Both the position numbers and the translations under genes were made by a program. From positions 310,001 to 374,000 of the forward strand of contig NC_012862.1 in the NCBI RefSeq assembly GCF_000026945.1: 64,000 nucleotides of DNA, given 5' to 3'. The notes beneath the pieces are model-generated. The model worked only from the letters and a program-made list of their open reading frames with translations. It did no database searches and was not told the origin of the DNA. This stretch comes from Candida dubliniensis CD36. Lineage: Eukaryota > Ascomycota > Pichiomycetes > Serinales > Debaryomycetaceae. Of this stretch, positions 1 through 9,706 are shown one piece after another (the stretch's first letter is position 1; the number at the start of each line of letters is the position of its first letter).

Positions 1-2370
1 CGAATAAGATAATATGAAAACTGAATCCTTATCAGGAGAAACCACTTCAGTTTCAACACTAGTAGACTTATCTGGATTAATGCGACCTTGAGCCTGACAT
101 TCAACATATCTTTCAGCAAATCTTTCCACAACTCTTTCAATTTGTTGAGATTCACCAGGTAATCTAAATGTTTTCAATAAAACTCGTAAAGCTTCATCTA
201 CTCTAATATCATGGAAATCAAATAAATCAATAAAATGACCAAATAATTCTGAATTACTAGGTTTAGCTAAAAATTCACCTAAAACTTTTTTATTCAATCT
301 ACCTGATTTAGAAAATAAAAAATTGGCAACTTCTTTCAAATCATTAGCATCTTTAATAAATCCATCAATTGCCAATTGTTTAACCCCCTGTTTAGGGTTT
401 TCATTAAATAATTCTGTACATTGAATAAAAGCAATTTTTTGTTTCCTTTTTTCAACAAGATCATTATTTTGTTTGGTTTCTTTAAATTTTTTACTTCTTT
501 CATTTATTCCAGAAATGAATGAAAGTACTCCTTCTAAACATAAAGGGGGAACATTATCTGTAGTCATAAAAGCTGATTCTGGTAATGATAATCGACACAA
601 ATATTGTAATATATTGATTGCTAAATCGGATTTTTCAAAATCACAATCATAATCAATAAATAAATTGGTGAAAAAACTTGGTGATCTTATCCATAATAAA
701 CTTAATGATTCAATCAAAATTTCTTTAGAAATTGGATTTCTAAATGACATATGTGACGATCCTTTCATTTGTATTTCTGATTGTGGGAGAATCGATTGAA
801 ATATCAATGATATTGATAATTCAAATTGTGGTTTAAAATGTTGATCTAAAACTATCGTGATAGTAGTAAACAATTTTAATGAAGCTCGTAAAAGTGCTGG
901 GGATTCAGTGGTAGTTATAATCAGTAAAACATGTTTGGAAATAGGATCAGTGACTAGATTCAATAAAGAAGGATGTTTAGGAATTTCAATTCCAGCAACT
1001 TCTATGGCAGTATTTATTAAAGATAATGCAAAAACTCGAGTACTTTCCATATGTTGATATTGATTTGAAGGAGAAATCATTGATACTAAAATCCCCAAGA
1101 ATTCATTAATACAAATAATTCCATAAGGCTCCTCATTGGAATATACATCAAATTCCGATTTCTCTGAATTATCCACTATAGATGAGGTTTCAACATGTGT
1201 TTCCTCTTTCTGTTTAATATCTTTTGTTTCATCAACCAGCTTTTCCTTGGGTTCTTGTGGGAGGGTTTCTTGTTTTTTCTGATTTTCTTCTGATTTATCT
1301 TCATCGTTGTCTTCCATTAAAATATTTTCTTTCCCAGAAATCAGATTTCTTGGACTATTTATTTCTGTTGGAGCATCAGTACCACCTATTCTATCTTCAG
1401 GTAATATCGTATCAGAGAAATTAGTTTGCAAATCATCACCATTATCTAATTCTGGATCAACATCTTTTAATTTACTGAAAATTTCAACTGTCATTGAATC
1501 CATTGACATTTCTGCTGCTCTTCGTAAAACTTCACTTCTCTTTTTATTACATGCTAATGATAAACAAGTTTGAACAACTTCTGAAACAACATCATTAGGT
1601 AATAAACTTGATAATTCATCTTCAATAATTCGTTCTAATAATCGCAACACTTTTAATAAAACAGCATCATCGGAATTTTGATCGGCAGCTTCAAAACGAC
1701 AATGAGTTAAAGATGAAATTATTTGAATTAATGATGTTTGTAAGTTTTTCGATTTGAAAGATATAATGTCATAATTTAAAAATTTTGAAATGGTATTTAA
1801 TGCCAATTCAGTAATATATCCTGAAGTTGATGATGATTTTATGACCATTAAAAAAGGTTGTAATAATGTTAAACTATCAATATCATAAATGTTCTTGGTG
1901 TCAATTAATATTGATTTCAATTGTAAAAATGATGCAAGTAGAGGATTGCCTTGAGTAGTAGAAGATTTGCGAGGAGAAACTGCAACATTTGTACTAGCAT
2001 TAGGACGATCAAGATTAGTTGCTTTGATACCCAAATTATTTGATGAACCATTTTGCTCCCCTTTTACTACTCCTCCTTCTTCTTCTCCTGTGTCGCCGTC
2101 GTTGTCCTCTTCCACTTCCTCTACTTGCTCATCATCATCATCATCATCATCATCACCAAATATATCACCTGATGAAAACAATGCTGCTGCACCACCTTGT
2201 GCCCATCGATTCAGTTTCCTCATAGCTGATGCCATAATCATGCATTCGTTAATTGCTAGAGTAATGGGATCAACACTAACCAAAGCTGTCTTGTGATGAT
2301 GTACATTGGCATTTCTAAGTGGTGGTTTCCCAACAATATTTAGTGGAGTAGGAGGTTTAGATATTTCCAT
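1..2370 (-). CDS. GEA2: Arf guanine-nucleotide exchange factor GEA2 (GBF1/GNOM type), 5' part
   Basis: This is the N-terminal 790 codons of a large Arf-GEF; the frame stays open to the left edge, so the C-terminus is outside the window. Gea proteins load GTP on Arf1 at the early Golgi for COPI transport. I read the start at 2368-2370 (MEISKPPTP): an in-frame TAG lies upstream and no other ATG intervenes. The N-terminal DCB region contains AMRKLNRWAQ, typical of Gea/GBF. It is followed by an Asp run from a GAT repeat and an acidic linker. The HUS box reads FIDYDCD. The Sec7 domain begins near residue 680, and its glutamic finger is in the FRLPGE motif around residue 737. The window ends within Sec7 at VFILSYS, just before the expected IIMLNTD. 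CTG-clade yeasts usually carry one GEA gene, conventionally GEA2. Confidence 0.92.
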   Translation of the reverse strand, partial: MEISKPPTPLNIVGKPPLRNANVHHHKTALVSVDPITLAINECMIMASAMRKLNRWAQGGAAALFSSGDIFGDDDDDDDDEQVEEVEEDNDGDTGEEEGGVVKGEQNGSSNNLGIKATNLDRPNASTNVAVSPRKSSTTQGNPLLASFLQLKSILIDTKNIYDIDSLTLLQPFLMVIKSSSTSGYITELALNTISKFLNYDIISFKSKNLQTSLIQIISSLTHCRFEAADQNSDDAVLLKVLRLLERIIEDELSSLLPNDVVSEVVQTCLSLACNKKRSEVLRRAAEMSMDSMTVEIFSKLKDVDPELDNGDDLQTNFSDTILPEDRIGGTDAPTEINSPRNLISGKENILMEDNDEDKSEENQKKQETLPQEPKEKLVDETKDIKQKEETHVETSSIVDNSEKSEFDVYSNEEPYGIICINEFLGILVSMISPSNQYQHMESTRVFALSLINTAIEVAGIEIPKHPSLLNLVTDPISKHVLLIITTTESPALLRASLKLFTTITIVLDQHFKPQFELSISLIFQSILPQSEIQMKGSSHMSFRNPISKEILIESLSLLWIRSPSFFTNLFIDYDCDFEKSDLAINILQYLCRLSLPESAFMTTDNVPPLCLEGVLSFISGINERSKKFKETKQNNDLVEKRKQKIAFIQCTELFNENPKQGVKQLAIDGFIKDANDLKEVANFLFSKSGRLNKKVLGEFLAKPSNSELFGHFIDLFDFHDIRVDEALRVLLKTFRLPGESQQIERVVERFAERYVECQAQGRINPDKSTSVETEVVSPDKDSVFILSYS

Positions 2371-3560
2371 AACTGTGGTGTACTGTTTATGATCTCTGTC
2401 AATGTTGATGATTGGGATCAATTTATCTTTAAGTTCCAATTGTAGTAAAATGAAAGGGGTGGGAGGAAGGAAAGTTCTCTATACTTCTAACTTGTAAGAA
2501 ATTGTTTCTATAAATCTTCCCTTGTCTCTTCTGCTTTCTTTTAGAAGTGAATTGATAAAAAGTGTAGCAATGTTCTTGAAGAAAGAGAGTTCTTGTATTA
2601 TTTTTTTTTGGTATAATGATAATAATAATATATTTGTTGGTTGTTATTTTTTTTTTTCCTTTTTGTTGATTGAGGGTTAATAAATAAATAATAGTATGTT
2701 GATTATGTAATCAAAGATGTGAAATTTTTTTTTTTTTTTTTTTCCTTCTTCTTCTTCTCTCTTTGCTGTTCATTTCAAATTTCCTCCTCCTCCTCCTTAA
2801 GTAAATTGTTCTTATGTTACAAAATCAAATTAATCATTAACTCACATACATACTTGCCTAAAATGGAAATCTATTTCTTTCAAGCAACTATGGATTCACT
2901 TTTCAATTTTATCTAGACTCTCTTGATGTATAGGGAGTTTCAAAGTAGTGCAAACTATATTTGGGTATGATGGTCATGTGGGTTTCAGTCACGTGATCAA
3001 CTATAAGTTATAATTAAAATAAGTATCATTGTAAACTATCTCTGTTGTTGTAAAACTTTTATATTTAGTTAATTGTAGCAAAGTATTTAAGATCAATGTT
3101 GGATGATCTATTAAACCAGTTTAAGTGTCTTGTTTAATTTTGTTGTAAATTTGTTAAGAATCTCTAAAGAAAAATATTAGCAACATAGAATTACTTATTA
3201 TCTACATACTAATGCTCAAATAAATCTATATGAAGAAGCATAACACCTTTGCATATTTTATAATAGCTCGGGACTTTGATTACCCTTAGTCTATGTTATA
3301 TAGGCACAATTTATTAACTATAATTGTGTAACGCCGGTGCTACCACCTTTTCCATGGTTCTGTATTCTCAATATTCAATTTGTGTGCGCCCTTTTTCTTT
3401 TTCTTCCCTCAGTCGACAAACCTCCCAAAGTTGTTGAGAGAGAAAAATTAACGGGACAACTAACACAAGACCCACCTTCAAAAACCAAAAGCACAACTCT
3501 TTATTTATTTATACATTTCAGTACCTTCACCCCTCCCCTCCCCCCCGCCTTGTTCATAAA
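2371..3560. promoter_or_regulatory. Divergent GEA2/END3 intergenic region
   Basis: This 1.2 kb stretch separates two divergent genes and must hold both promoters. It contains long T tracts and CT-rich runs near 2715-2800 and a palindromic TCACGTGA (core CACGTG at 2990-2995), a Cbf1-type E-box. A C/T-rich stretch lies just upstream of END3. Open frames here are short and low in complexity; I see no gene. Confidence 0.5.
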
Positions 3561-4769
3561 ATGCCACGTTTAGAAGAATCAGAAATTAAAAAATATTGGC
3601 AAATTTTCCAAAGTTTAAAACCTGAAAATAATAAGTTAACTGGAGATCAATTGAGTTCAGTTTTGAAAAATTCTCAATTACCACAACAACAATTATCAGC
3701 AATTTGGGAATTAAGTGATATTGATAATGATGGGAAATTAGATTTTGAAGAATTTTGTATTATTATGAGATTAATATTTGATGTAATTAATGGGAAATTA
3801 CCTAATGTTCCATCAGAATTACCTTCATGGTTAATTCCTGCTAGTAAATCAGCCATTATTCAAGCCAATAAAGCAGTTAATCAAGGTAATAATAATTTTG
3901 GCAATGATGGAATAGATGATGATCTAGATGATGATGATAAATTGAGTAATGATTTTGATTGGTATATTTCACCTACAGATAAATCAATTTATGAAAAAAT
4001 TTATGATTCTAAATGTGATTCATTTGGTAGAATCAAATATTCAAGTTTAAATGAATTATATAATGGATTAACTAATGTTCCTAATAGTGAAATATCATCG
4101 GCTTGGAATTTAATTAATCCTAAATCATTTGAAACTATAGATAAAGATCAAACATTAATTTTTTTACATATTTTAAATCAACGAGAAAATGGTAAAAGAA
4201 TTCCTCGTGGAGTACCTGCTAGCTTAAGAGCAACTTTTTCAAAAGAAGTACCAAATTATGATTTACTGGCTCAAGTAAAACCATCAATTTCTACAACTAC
4301 AGAAATTGGGAAAAAATCATTTGCTGAAAATTATCTTAATAAAATTGGTGGTGGACAAAATACAATTATTAATAATGGTAGAAATGAAAAAGGTACTGAT
4401 TTTTCAGCTACTCAAGGTACTGATTGGGAAGAAGTTAGATTAAGACGAGAATTACAAGATTTAGAAAAATTGTTAGATAAAGTACAAAATGATACTATAA
4501 ACCATAAACATAATAATAATAATAATAATACTAATGGTGATAATGATATGTTAATTAAATATGAATTTGAACAATTACTAAAATATAAACAAGATCAATT
4601 AAATTCTACCGCCTCCACGAAAAACAACAGCAACAATTCCACAGATTTATCATCAATAAAACAAGACATTGAAGAAATTCAAAATCAAGTCAATACATTA
4701 CAAGAATATTTAACTACAAAGAATCAAGAATTATTAAAATTAAATCAACAAATTGAATCATTAAAATAA
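3561..4769 (+). CDS. END3: End3, EH-domain endocytic adaptor
   Basis: This 402-residue protein matches End3, which joins Pan1 and Sla1 in the coat module that starts actin polymerisation at endocytic sites. The N-terminal EH domain (about residues 5-100) holds a canonical EF-hand loop at 53-64 (DIDNDGKLDFEE) and the EH-type W near residue 49. An acidic linker precedes a second EH-like module (about 130-225) that lacks a good calcium loop. After the family segment RGVPASLRATF the C-terminus is coiled-coil, interrupted by an Asn run. Yeast End3 is somewhat shorter, and the Asn-rich insert accounts for part of the difference. The first ATG of the frame aligns with the family N-terminus. It converges on ALI1, with only 33 bp between the stop codons. 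Confidence 0.93.
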   Translation: MPRLEESEIKKYWQIFQSLKPENNKLTGDQLSSVLKNSQLPQQQLSAIWELSDIDNDGKLDFEEFCIIMRLIFDVINGKLPNVPSELPSWLIPASKSAIIQANKAVNQGNNNFGNDGIDDDLDDDDKLSNDFDWYISPTDKSIYEKIYDSKCDSFGRIKYSSLNELYNGLTNVPNSEISSAWNLINPKSFETIDKDQTLIFLHILNQRENGKRIPRGVPASLRATFSKEVPNYDLLAQVKPSISTTTEIGKKSFAENYLNKIGGGQNTIINNGRNEKGTDFSATQGTDWEEVRLRRELQDLEKLLDKVQNDTINHKHNNNNNNTNGDNDMLIKYEFEQLLKYKQDQLNSTASTKNNSNNSTDLSSIKQDIEEIQNQVNTLQEYLTTKNQELLKLNQQIESLK

Positions 4770-4802
4770 ATAGTTACTATTGATAATATAATATAAATTT
4801 GA

Positions 4803-5645
4803 TTATTTCTTTTCATCAGATTCTTTTTCAGGTTCTGGTTCAGGAGTAGGTAATTTAAATGATTGTGGAGTGAAATCTTTACCTTCACCAACTGGTTCCC
4901 AAACTGAACTACCAACGGTAAAATTTCTCCAAGCTTGAGTTAATTCTAATGGTTCATAAATAATTCTTTTCTTTTCTTCATCATATCTAACTTCAGTATA
5001 ACCAGTAGTTGGGAAATCTTTTCTTAATGGATGACCTTCAAATCCATAATCAGTTAAAATTCTTCTTAAATCAGGATGACCTTCAAAAAAAATTCCAAAT
5101 AAATCATAAGTTTCTCTTTCAAACCAATTAGCTCCATTAAAATATGGAGTAATTGATGGGACTGGAGTAGTTTCATTAGCATAAGTTTTAACTCTAATTC
5201 TTGAATTATGTCTTACTGATAATAAATTATATACCACATCAAATCTATTAGTTCTTGAAGGATAATCAGCGGCAGTAATATCCAGAACTTGTTTAAATTG
5301 ACATGAAGTATTATTTTTTAAAAATAACATTGTTGGTAAAATTGCTGTTGGAGCAACATAAATAGTTAATTCATCTTTCCAAACAGAAAATTGTTGAATA
5401 TATTTAGGTAAACATGCCATAATATAAGTACCAAATTTATGTAATTCTTCAATTTGAATTTTATATTTTTCAGTAGGATTAATTAATGGAACATAATTTT
5501 CTTCTAATGATTTTTTTCTAGGTAATTCATTCAAATTTACTAAATCTTCTTCATGAGCTGATCTAATAATGGTTGATCTAGTAAATGGTCTTAAAAATTG
5601 AACTGTTGGTAAGGATCTTTTAAGTAATGTTCTTGATATCATCAT
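4803..5645 (-). CDS. ALI1: NADH:ubiquinone oxidoreductase 30 kDa subunit (NDUFS3/NuoC), mitochondrial
   Basis: This 280-residue protein is a core subunit of the peripheral arm of respiratory complex I. The N-terminus is rich in Arg and Ser, lacks acidic residues for about 30 residues, and looks like a mitochondrial presequence. The family signature is clear at about 172-222: [20 protein letters not shown] followed by [20 protein letters not shown]. The C-terminus has a Pro/Glu-rich tail ([10 protein letters not shown]). Two ATGs in tandem (5645 and 5642) are possible starts. Saccharomyces has no complex I, so this gene argues for a complex I-bearing yeast. A second complex I gene lies at 55.6 kb. 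The symbol follows Candida usage as I remember it. Confidence 0.94.
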   Translation of the reverse strand: MMISRTLLKRSLPTVQFLRPFTRSTIIRSAHEEDLVNLNELPRKKSLEENYVPLINPTEKYKIQIEELHKFGTYIMACLPKYIQQFSVWKDELTIYVAPTAILPTMLFLKNNTSCQFKQVLDITAADYPSRTNRFDVVYNLLSVRHNSRIRVKTYANETTPVPSITPYFNGANWFERETYDLFGIFFEGHPDLRRILTDYGFEGHPLRKDFPTTGYTEVRYDEEKKRIIYEPLELTQAWRNFTVGSSVWEPVGEGKDFTPQSFKLPTPEPEPEKESDEKK

Positions 5646-6824
5646 GATTTTGAAAATATGAGATGTATATATATATATATATGTATGGAAAATGAAGGGA
5701 AGTTAAAAAAAAAAAACGTAATGCTATATTATAAGAAAGTAATGAATAGATGGATAAGTTGATTGGATTGGATTGGGTTGAAAAAGAGGGAATTGTGATG
5801 TAAATTATTTATGGATCTTTTCCTTTCCTTTCCTTTTTGTTTTTGATTTTAGAATTTAATGAAAATTGAAACAAAAACTCTATACTGTGTGATATTGTCA
5901 CCAAAAAGAAAGTTATTCTGTCTCTATGTTGTTTATTATCCAGAAGAGAGGGAATATTGAAATTTTTCTTTCTCATTCTCTCTCTCATTATATTTTGGTT
6001 TGAAACTCTTGCAATACAATTGGCTCAACTTTCCAAACATTGAGAAAGAAAAATTGGTAGTGTGTGAACCAACACTAAACAATATTCGAATAAAACACCA
6101 ATTTCATATTTCATTACCCTATGTACGAAGATGATTTACATAGGTTATATATAAGATTATTTCTATGGGTATCCTGTTTTATCGAAATTCCTACCATAAG
6201 TTAACCTACTGGTGTCGTTATACTCACCAGATATGAGAGTTATGATCGATTTGTTAATCATAGACCATAAGGTGTCTTAAATGGCAAATCTTTAATAGAT
6301 CAAATTGTTGAAAATATCCTTTTCTTCCTACTATCCTGTCAATTAAAAAATTGTTAACATATTCGAACAATTTGGAGGGGGCTCGGTTTGTCAGTATTTT
6401 TAGGAAAGTGCAACTAATATCTACTGGGACCCCCCATTTTTACATGATCACCATTCCTTTATTGTTTCCAGTAGGATATAATTAAAGAAACATCAAGTCT
6501 TTAAAAAAAAGTCCCTTCAATCTTTTTAGTATTGTCCTGTTACGAGATAGTTCTTTTTTTACAGGTAACAGGACGTACCAGAAGTTAAACATCCAAAGAA
6601 GACAAATCATCAACAGAAGGAGTTTGAATGAACTATGATTCAGTTATAAAAACCCTTCCAATATGTTAACTCTACATTCCTTGAATAACCAAAACTCAAT
6701 AAATATAGTAATATATATTATATAGTTATTTTCATATCATTTCGTATTTAAGGGTTAAAAAACATAAAAGATCCAACAACAATAACAATTGGAACCAATT
6801 TTTCCTTCCCTTTTCTATACACTC
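5646..6824. promoter_or_regulatory. ALI1 promoter and POX18 downstream region
   Basis: This 1.2 kb stretch lies upstream of ALI1 and downstream of POX18. It holds an AT dinucleotide run next to the ALI1 start (about 5667-5682), TTTCC repeats near 5820, and a perfect 10-bp inverted repeat at 6534-6543/6565-6574. I found no credible coding frame. Confidence 0.4.
6534..6574. repeat. 10-bp perfect inverted repeat, 21-nt loop
   Basis: GTCCTGTTAC at 6534-6543 pairs perfectly with GTAACAGGAC at 6565-6574 around a T-rich 21-nt loop. It sits about 250 bp past the POX18 stop. One or two such repeats are expected by chance in this much AT-rich intergenic DNA, although this one is half G+C. Confidence 0.5.
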
Positions 6825-7208
6825 TTACAATTTTGGTCTTGGGTCTAATTTTTTAAAGACAGATTCAATGGCAGTAGCTTTCATCATGTTACCTTTAACT
6901 TTCAATTTACCATTCATAAATAATTTTTGACCATTAGCTTTACCATTAGCCAATTTAACAAAATCAGCATCTTTTAAAAGTAATTGAACATCACCTTTTG
7001 GAATTGATCCATCAACTTTAGTTAAAGTACCTTCTTTTTTCAAATCTAAAACCCAACTTTGATCTTTACCTTCTTTATTCTTTAAAGTAATGATAATAAC
7101 GGCATTGACACCTTTGATAGCTTCTTGAGCCTTGCTTTTATCTTGTAAACCTTCATTTAATTCTTTGAATAAAGCAGAAGCATTAAATCCATCAACTTCG
7201 ACTGACAT
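6825..7208 (-). CDS. POX18: SCP2-domain lipid-carrier, peroxisomal (PXP-18/POX18)
   Basis: At 127 residues this is a stand-alone SCP2 sterol-carrier domain. It matches the oleate-induced peroxisomal PXP-18 of Candida in length and layout. SCP2 proteins bind fatty acyl-CoA and sterols and are thought to protect or feed β-oxidation enzymes. Family features are the alternating hydrophobic strands ([23 protein letters not shown]), the [18 protein letters not shown] segment, and the C-terminal [16 protein letters not shown]. The last three residues, PKL, resemble a weak PTS1 peroxisomal signal. The start follows from the family N-terminus. A CCTCGG element lies about 825 bp upstream, matching one at FOX3. 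Confidence 0.92.
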   Translation of the reverse strand: MSVEVDGFNASALFKELNEGLQDKSKAQEAIKGVNAVIIITLKNKEGKDQSWVLDLKKEGTLTKVDGSIPKGDVQLLLKDADFVKLANGKANGQKLFMNGKLKVKGNMMKATAIESVFKKLDPRPKL

Positions 7209-8031
7209 TTTTATATATATGTGTGATAATTATGTGGTGTATAAAATTAAATATTCTTCAAGAATCCTTTAATTGATTAATAAAAAAAGGAAAAGGGAGA
7301 TAAAAATGAAAGTTAACAATTTTCTGGGGGAGGATTTAAATTGATATTTATATAGACTTAGAGATTTAGTTCAATTCCAATTCCAATTCCATTATCAATT
7401 AAATTTATCCAAATCATATGAAAAAAGAAAGTAGTGGTTTAGTGTAATTTTGTTCAAAAAAAAAAAAAAAAAGAAAGGAAGAAAATAGTATGTAATAATT
7501 AGTAGTTAGTAGTTGTAGTTGATCATCGGTTGCTTTTTTTTTTTTTTAGTTTCCCTTTCTTTTACCCCAACATATATCTTGCCTTTATTCCTTTTTCTTG
7601 CTTTCTGTTTTCTCCTTTGATTATTTTTAGTCTTGCTATAGCTATATTGTCTATACAATCAATAAATAAAACGAATACTTATGTAGAGACTGTCCTTGCC
7701 GTTCAGGTTTGAGTTCTATCCAACTTGATTGATATAGGTTTATATACAGGAAACTCCCAACCAAATTAGATATACATTGGAGTTATCCGCACTGTACATT
7801 TTGTGACAACTAACCAGCTACCGTTCTCTTCCTTCCCCCCCCTCCGTCTCTCATTTGTTTTTTCACCTCCTCCACCTCCACATTTGTCCTACGCACACGC
7901 ACAAAAATAATAATAACAACCAACCAACCAACCATTAATTTTGTGAAGTTAAAAATTTCATGTGACATTTTCCTAATGAAGTAATAAATTTCTCGATTTT
8001 CATTTCATATATACTCCGTACATTGTTAAGG

Positions 8032-8041
8032 GGCCTCGGAT
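8032..8041 (+). promoter_or_regulatory. CCTCGG fatty-acid response element upstream of POX18
   Basis: The sequence is GGCCTCGGAT. CCTCGG is the core bound by fungal fatty-acid regulators of the FarA/Ctf1 class, and Candida Ctf1 activates β-oxidation genes. The identical 10-mer recurs upstream of FOX3 at 15453-15462. Function here is inferred. Confidence 0.55.
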
Positions 8042-8737
8042 GATAATAAATGAATTAACAACAACAAATCAACAATATTTCTACACTTAGTAACTACCAC
8101 TATCACCACCCACAGACTTAGGATTCTTGTTTGATATCGTGTGTGAAGATACACACTAGCCTATAACTTAACTAGCCATGCCCTCCTTTGAATTGCTGAT
8201 ACTACTTTGATATGCTTTCCTAGTAACAAGTGCTTGAGATTTTTTTCTATAGTTATAAACAAGTAATATACCCATTCATGTAACAGTTTGAAAAAAAAAA
8301 AAATAGGGTTGCAAAATAAACTAGAACTTTAATAGGAATGGCATAGGGTATAGTTTTTCAACGTTTTAATAATATACTATTACTATTCTTAGTCAAATTC
8401 TTTATTGCTATCTTAAAATCTGATTTTATTGTTATTTAAGGAAAACTACCCCACAATATTAAAAAGAAAATGAAACAAATAAAAGAACGATCTTGTTTCA
8501 TGTGGTTTTTATAGAATTTCGTCATAATAATCATCTTGGTTTCTTCTTTTAATTGTTTTCTTGACCTTCTTGTCAAGAACTATAATAGGCTTCCAATCTT
8601 ATCTCCTATTATTGCATTAATTCCTATAGTATAGTGAGGGTTTTACTGGGGAGGGGGACGGAACGGAGTTAACATCGTTTCCATCTATTTTTGGTTTAAT
8701 GTACACGCTCATTCTACATAAAAATTCAAGATCCTTG

Positions 8738-8775
8738 CACGTGACCCAACAATCATTTATATTTCTTATCACGTG
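8738..8775. promoter_or_regulatory. Paired CACGTGAC E-boxes upstream of RRT14
   Basis: CACGTG at 8738-8743 and again at 8770-8775, both followed by ACC, lie 32 bp apart and about 140-175 bp before the RRT14 ATG. CACGTGAC is the extended Cbf1 site, and in Candida Cbf1 has been recruited to ribosome-related promoters. A PAC-like CTCATC (8841-8846, reverse GATGAG) lies closer to the gene. Confidence 0.5.
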
Positions 8776-8912
8776 ACCAAGAAATAAATTGTAGAGGAAA
8801 CGAAGGAAAAAAAAAAAAAAAGAGAAAAATTATCTGAAACCTCATCTCGGAGAATATTTTCAGGATCCACATACCTCCATCAACCAATCTATTAAACACA
8901 CTAATCATTACT

Positions 8913-9569
8913 ATGTCATTCAATTCTAAGGCATCCAAATATCAAGCAGAAAATACTGTTGATAAATTATTTTCCAATATACTACATACTACTACTCCTA
9001 AGTCGGTTTCAAATACCAACACCAAAACCAAAACCAAAACCAAAACCAAAACCAAACCAATCTCATCTACTCAATTACTTGTTAATCAACTACAATCATC
9101 AAATACTAATAGTAATAGTAATACAAAAAGGAAGAAGCATAACATCAATAAACGAATTAATAAAACATTATTAGAAGAAAAAAAATTTTCAAAATTTATT
9201 AAATATAATCATATTAAACAAAAATCAATCAAATCAGAATCAGATGAAAAATATTTACATAAATTAATTCGGAAAAATATTAATTCATTAAATAAAATAA
9301 ATAAAATTGATGATTTATTAATTGATGAAGAATTAAATCAAATTAAATTGGAATTATTAGCAAATGAAAGTAATGTTGGTAATGTTGGTATTGGACATTT
9401 TAAGGGAGGTAAACGATTACGTAAAAAATTGTTAAATAATAATAAGGAGCAAGAAGAATTTGATGGATTTGGAAATATAAGTAATAATAAAGGGAAGAAG
9501 AACTCACATCCTGGATTAACTCCTGGATTGGCACCAGTTGATTATGAAGAAGAAGAAGAAGAAGAATGA
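8913..9569 (+). CDS. RRT14: Rrt14-like nucleolar protein (rDNA transcription/ribosome biogenesis)
   Basis: This 218-residue, very basic protein matches yeast Rrt14, a nucleolar protein found in a screen for rDNA-transcription regulators; its molecular role is not known. Matching features are the N-terminal SKYQAENTVDKLFSNIL, the central KYLHKLIRKNINSLNKI, a basic GGKRLRKKL patch, and near the end PGLTPGLAPV followed by an acidic tail. An ACCAAA hexanucleotide repeat (9021-9056) encodes a Lys-Thr run inserted near residue 40. The tail is seven GAA codons, and the TGA stop is the first unit of an adjacent GAAT repeat. It converges on MET18. Confidence 0.82.
   Translation: MSFNSKASKYQAENTVDKLFSNILHTTTPKSVSNTNTKTKTKTKTKTKPISSTQLLVNQLQSSNTNSNSNTKRKKHNINKRINKTLLEEKKFSKFIKYNHIKQKSIKSESDEKYLHKLIRKNINSLNKINKIDDLLIDEELNQIKLELLANESNVGNVGIGHFKGGKRLRKKLLNNNKEQEEFDGFGNISNNKGKKNSHPGLTPGLAPVDYEEEEEEE
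9021..9056 (+). repeat. ACCAAA hexanucleotide repeat (6 copies) in RRT14
   Basis: Six tandem copies of ACCAAA encode alternating Thr-Lys. The repeat unit is a multiple of three, so copy changes keep the frame. Confidence 0.9.
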
Positions 9570-9590
9570 ATGAATGAATGAATGAATGAA
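9546..9590 (+). repeat. GAA trinucleotide run fused to GAAT tetranucleotide run at the RRT14 stop
   Basis: Seven GAA codons (9546-9566) run straight into ATGA/GAAT repeats up to about 9590. The stop codon TGA (9567-9569) lies at the junction. Confidence 0.9.
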
Positions 9591-9706
9591 AGAATTAAAC
9601 GGATAAGATTATTAATATTCATACTTACTGTTTTAAATTAAAGAAGATTACAAAACACATAGGAATATAATAATATATTTATTAAAACAAAAATTTACTT
9701 CACATT

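Larger units (their letters stand above)
7209..8912. promoter_or_regulatory. Divergent POX18/RRT14 intergenic region
   Basis: This 1.7 kb divergent spacer serves POX18 on the left and RRT14 on the right. It contains T/A homopolymers and a CCTCGG element (8034-8039). An 8-bp hairpin is formed by TTCTTGAC at 8558-8565 and GTCAAGAA at 8572-8579. Two E-boxes and a PAC-like element lie close to RRT14. No plausible gene is seen. Confidence 0.45.
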
